NCBI GenBank assembly: GCA_943355045.1
Contig: CALRDY010000029.1
Coordinates: forward strand, 1 to 7,610
Length of the DNA stretch: 7,610 nt
Reading direction: 5' to 3'
Origin: Candidatus Nomurabacteria bacterium
GTDB lineage: Bacteria > Patescibacteriota > Minisyncoccia > Phycocordibacterales > Phycocordibacteraceae
The position numbers were made by a program, and so were the translations under genes. The notes below the pieces were generated by a model, which did no database searches, was not told the DNA's origin, and worked only from the letters and a program-made list of their open reading frames with translations. How positions within the stretch are numbered: the stretch's first letter is position 1; every line of letters starts with the position of its first letter. Shown piece by piece: positions 5,453 through 7,610 of this stretch.

Positions 5453-7610
<2,158 letters not shown>

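Overview
The window looks like part of a small, gene-dense bacterial chromosome, most likely a Candidate Phyla Radiation (Patescibacteria/Parcubacteria-type) genome. The evidence is a four-domain ribosomal protein S1, short or overlapping gene junctions, no convincing Shine-Dalgarno sequence in front of any of the eight genes, and several small proteins that resemble CPR-restricted families from memory. The taxonomic call is an inference; no 16S or other lineage marker is present. Base composition is mostly GC-rich, with a more AT-rich stretch around 2554-2967.

Layout. Bases 24-1753 hold a minus-strand pair: lepB (signal peptidase I), followed with a 4-bp ATGA overlap by a HisRS-like protein whose class II catalytic motifs are eroded. 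A 203-bp divergent intergenic region (1754-1956) carries TACAAT -10 boxes 6-7 nt from both start codons and, between them, a 98-bp palindromic element with perfect 22-bp arms. On the plus strand come pth (peptidyl-tRNA hydrolase) and a small hypothetical gene. They converge on minus-strand rpsA. The convergent gap (2968-3181) holds a perfect 20-bp-stem bidirectional terminator and a second palindromic element of 142 bp with 18-bp arms and nested hairpins. A 136-bp divergent region (4301-4436) with two back-to-back extended -10 promoters separates rpsA from a plus-strand operon: a metallo-beta-lactamase-fold protein with a degenerate metal site, a single-pass membrane protein, and gyrA, which runs off the right edge.

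Most of the content is housekeeping: protein export, recycling of peptidyl-tRNA, translation initiation and DNA supercoiling. The unusual parts are the two structured intergenic elements, apparently leaderless or SD-free gene starts, the two proteins that keep a fold but lose catalytic residues (HisRS-like and MBL-like), and a valine at the GyrA quinolone-contact serine position. I found no CRISPR array, transposase, tRNA or rRNA, and nothing that clearly amounts to a new multi-gene system.
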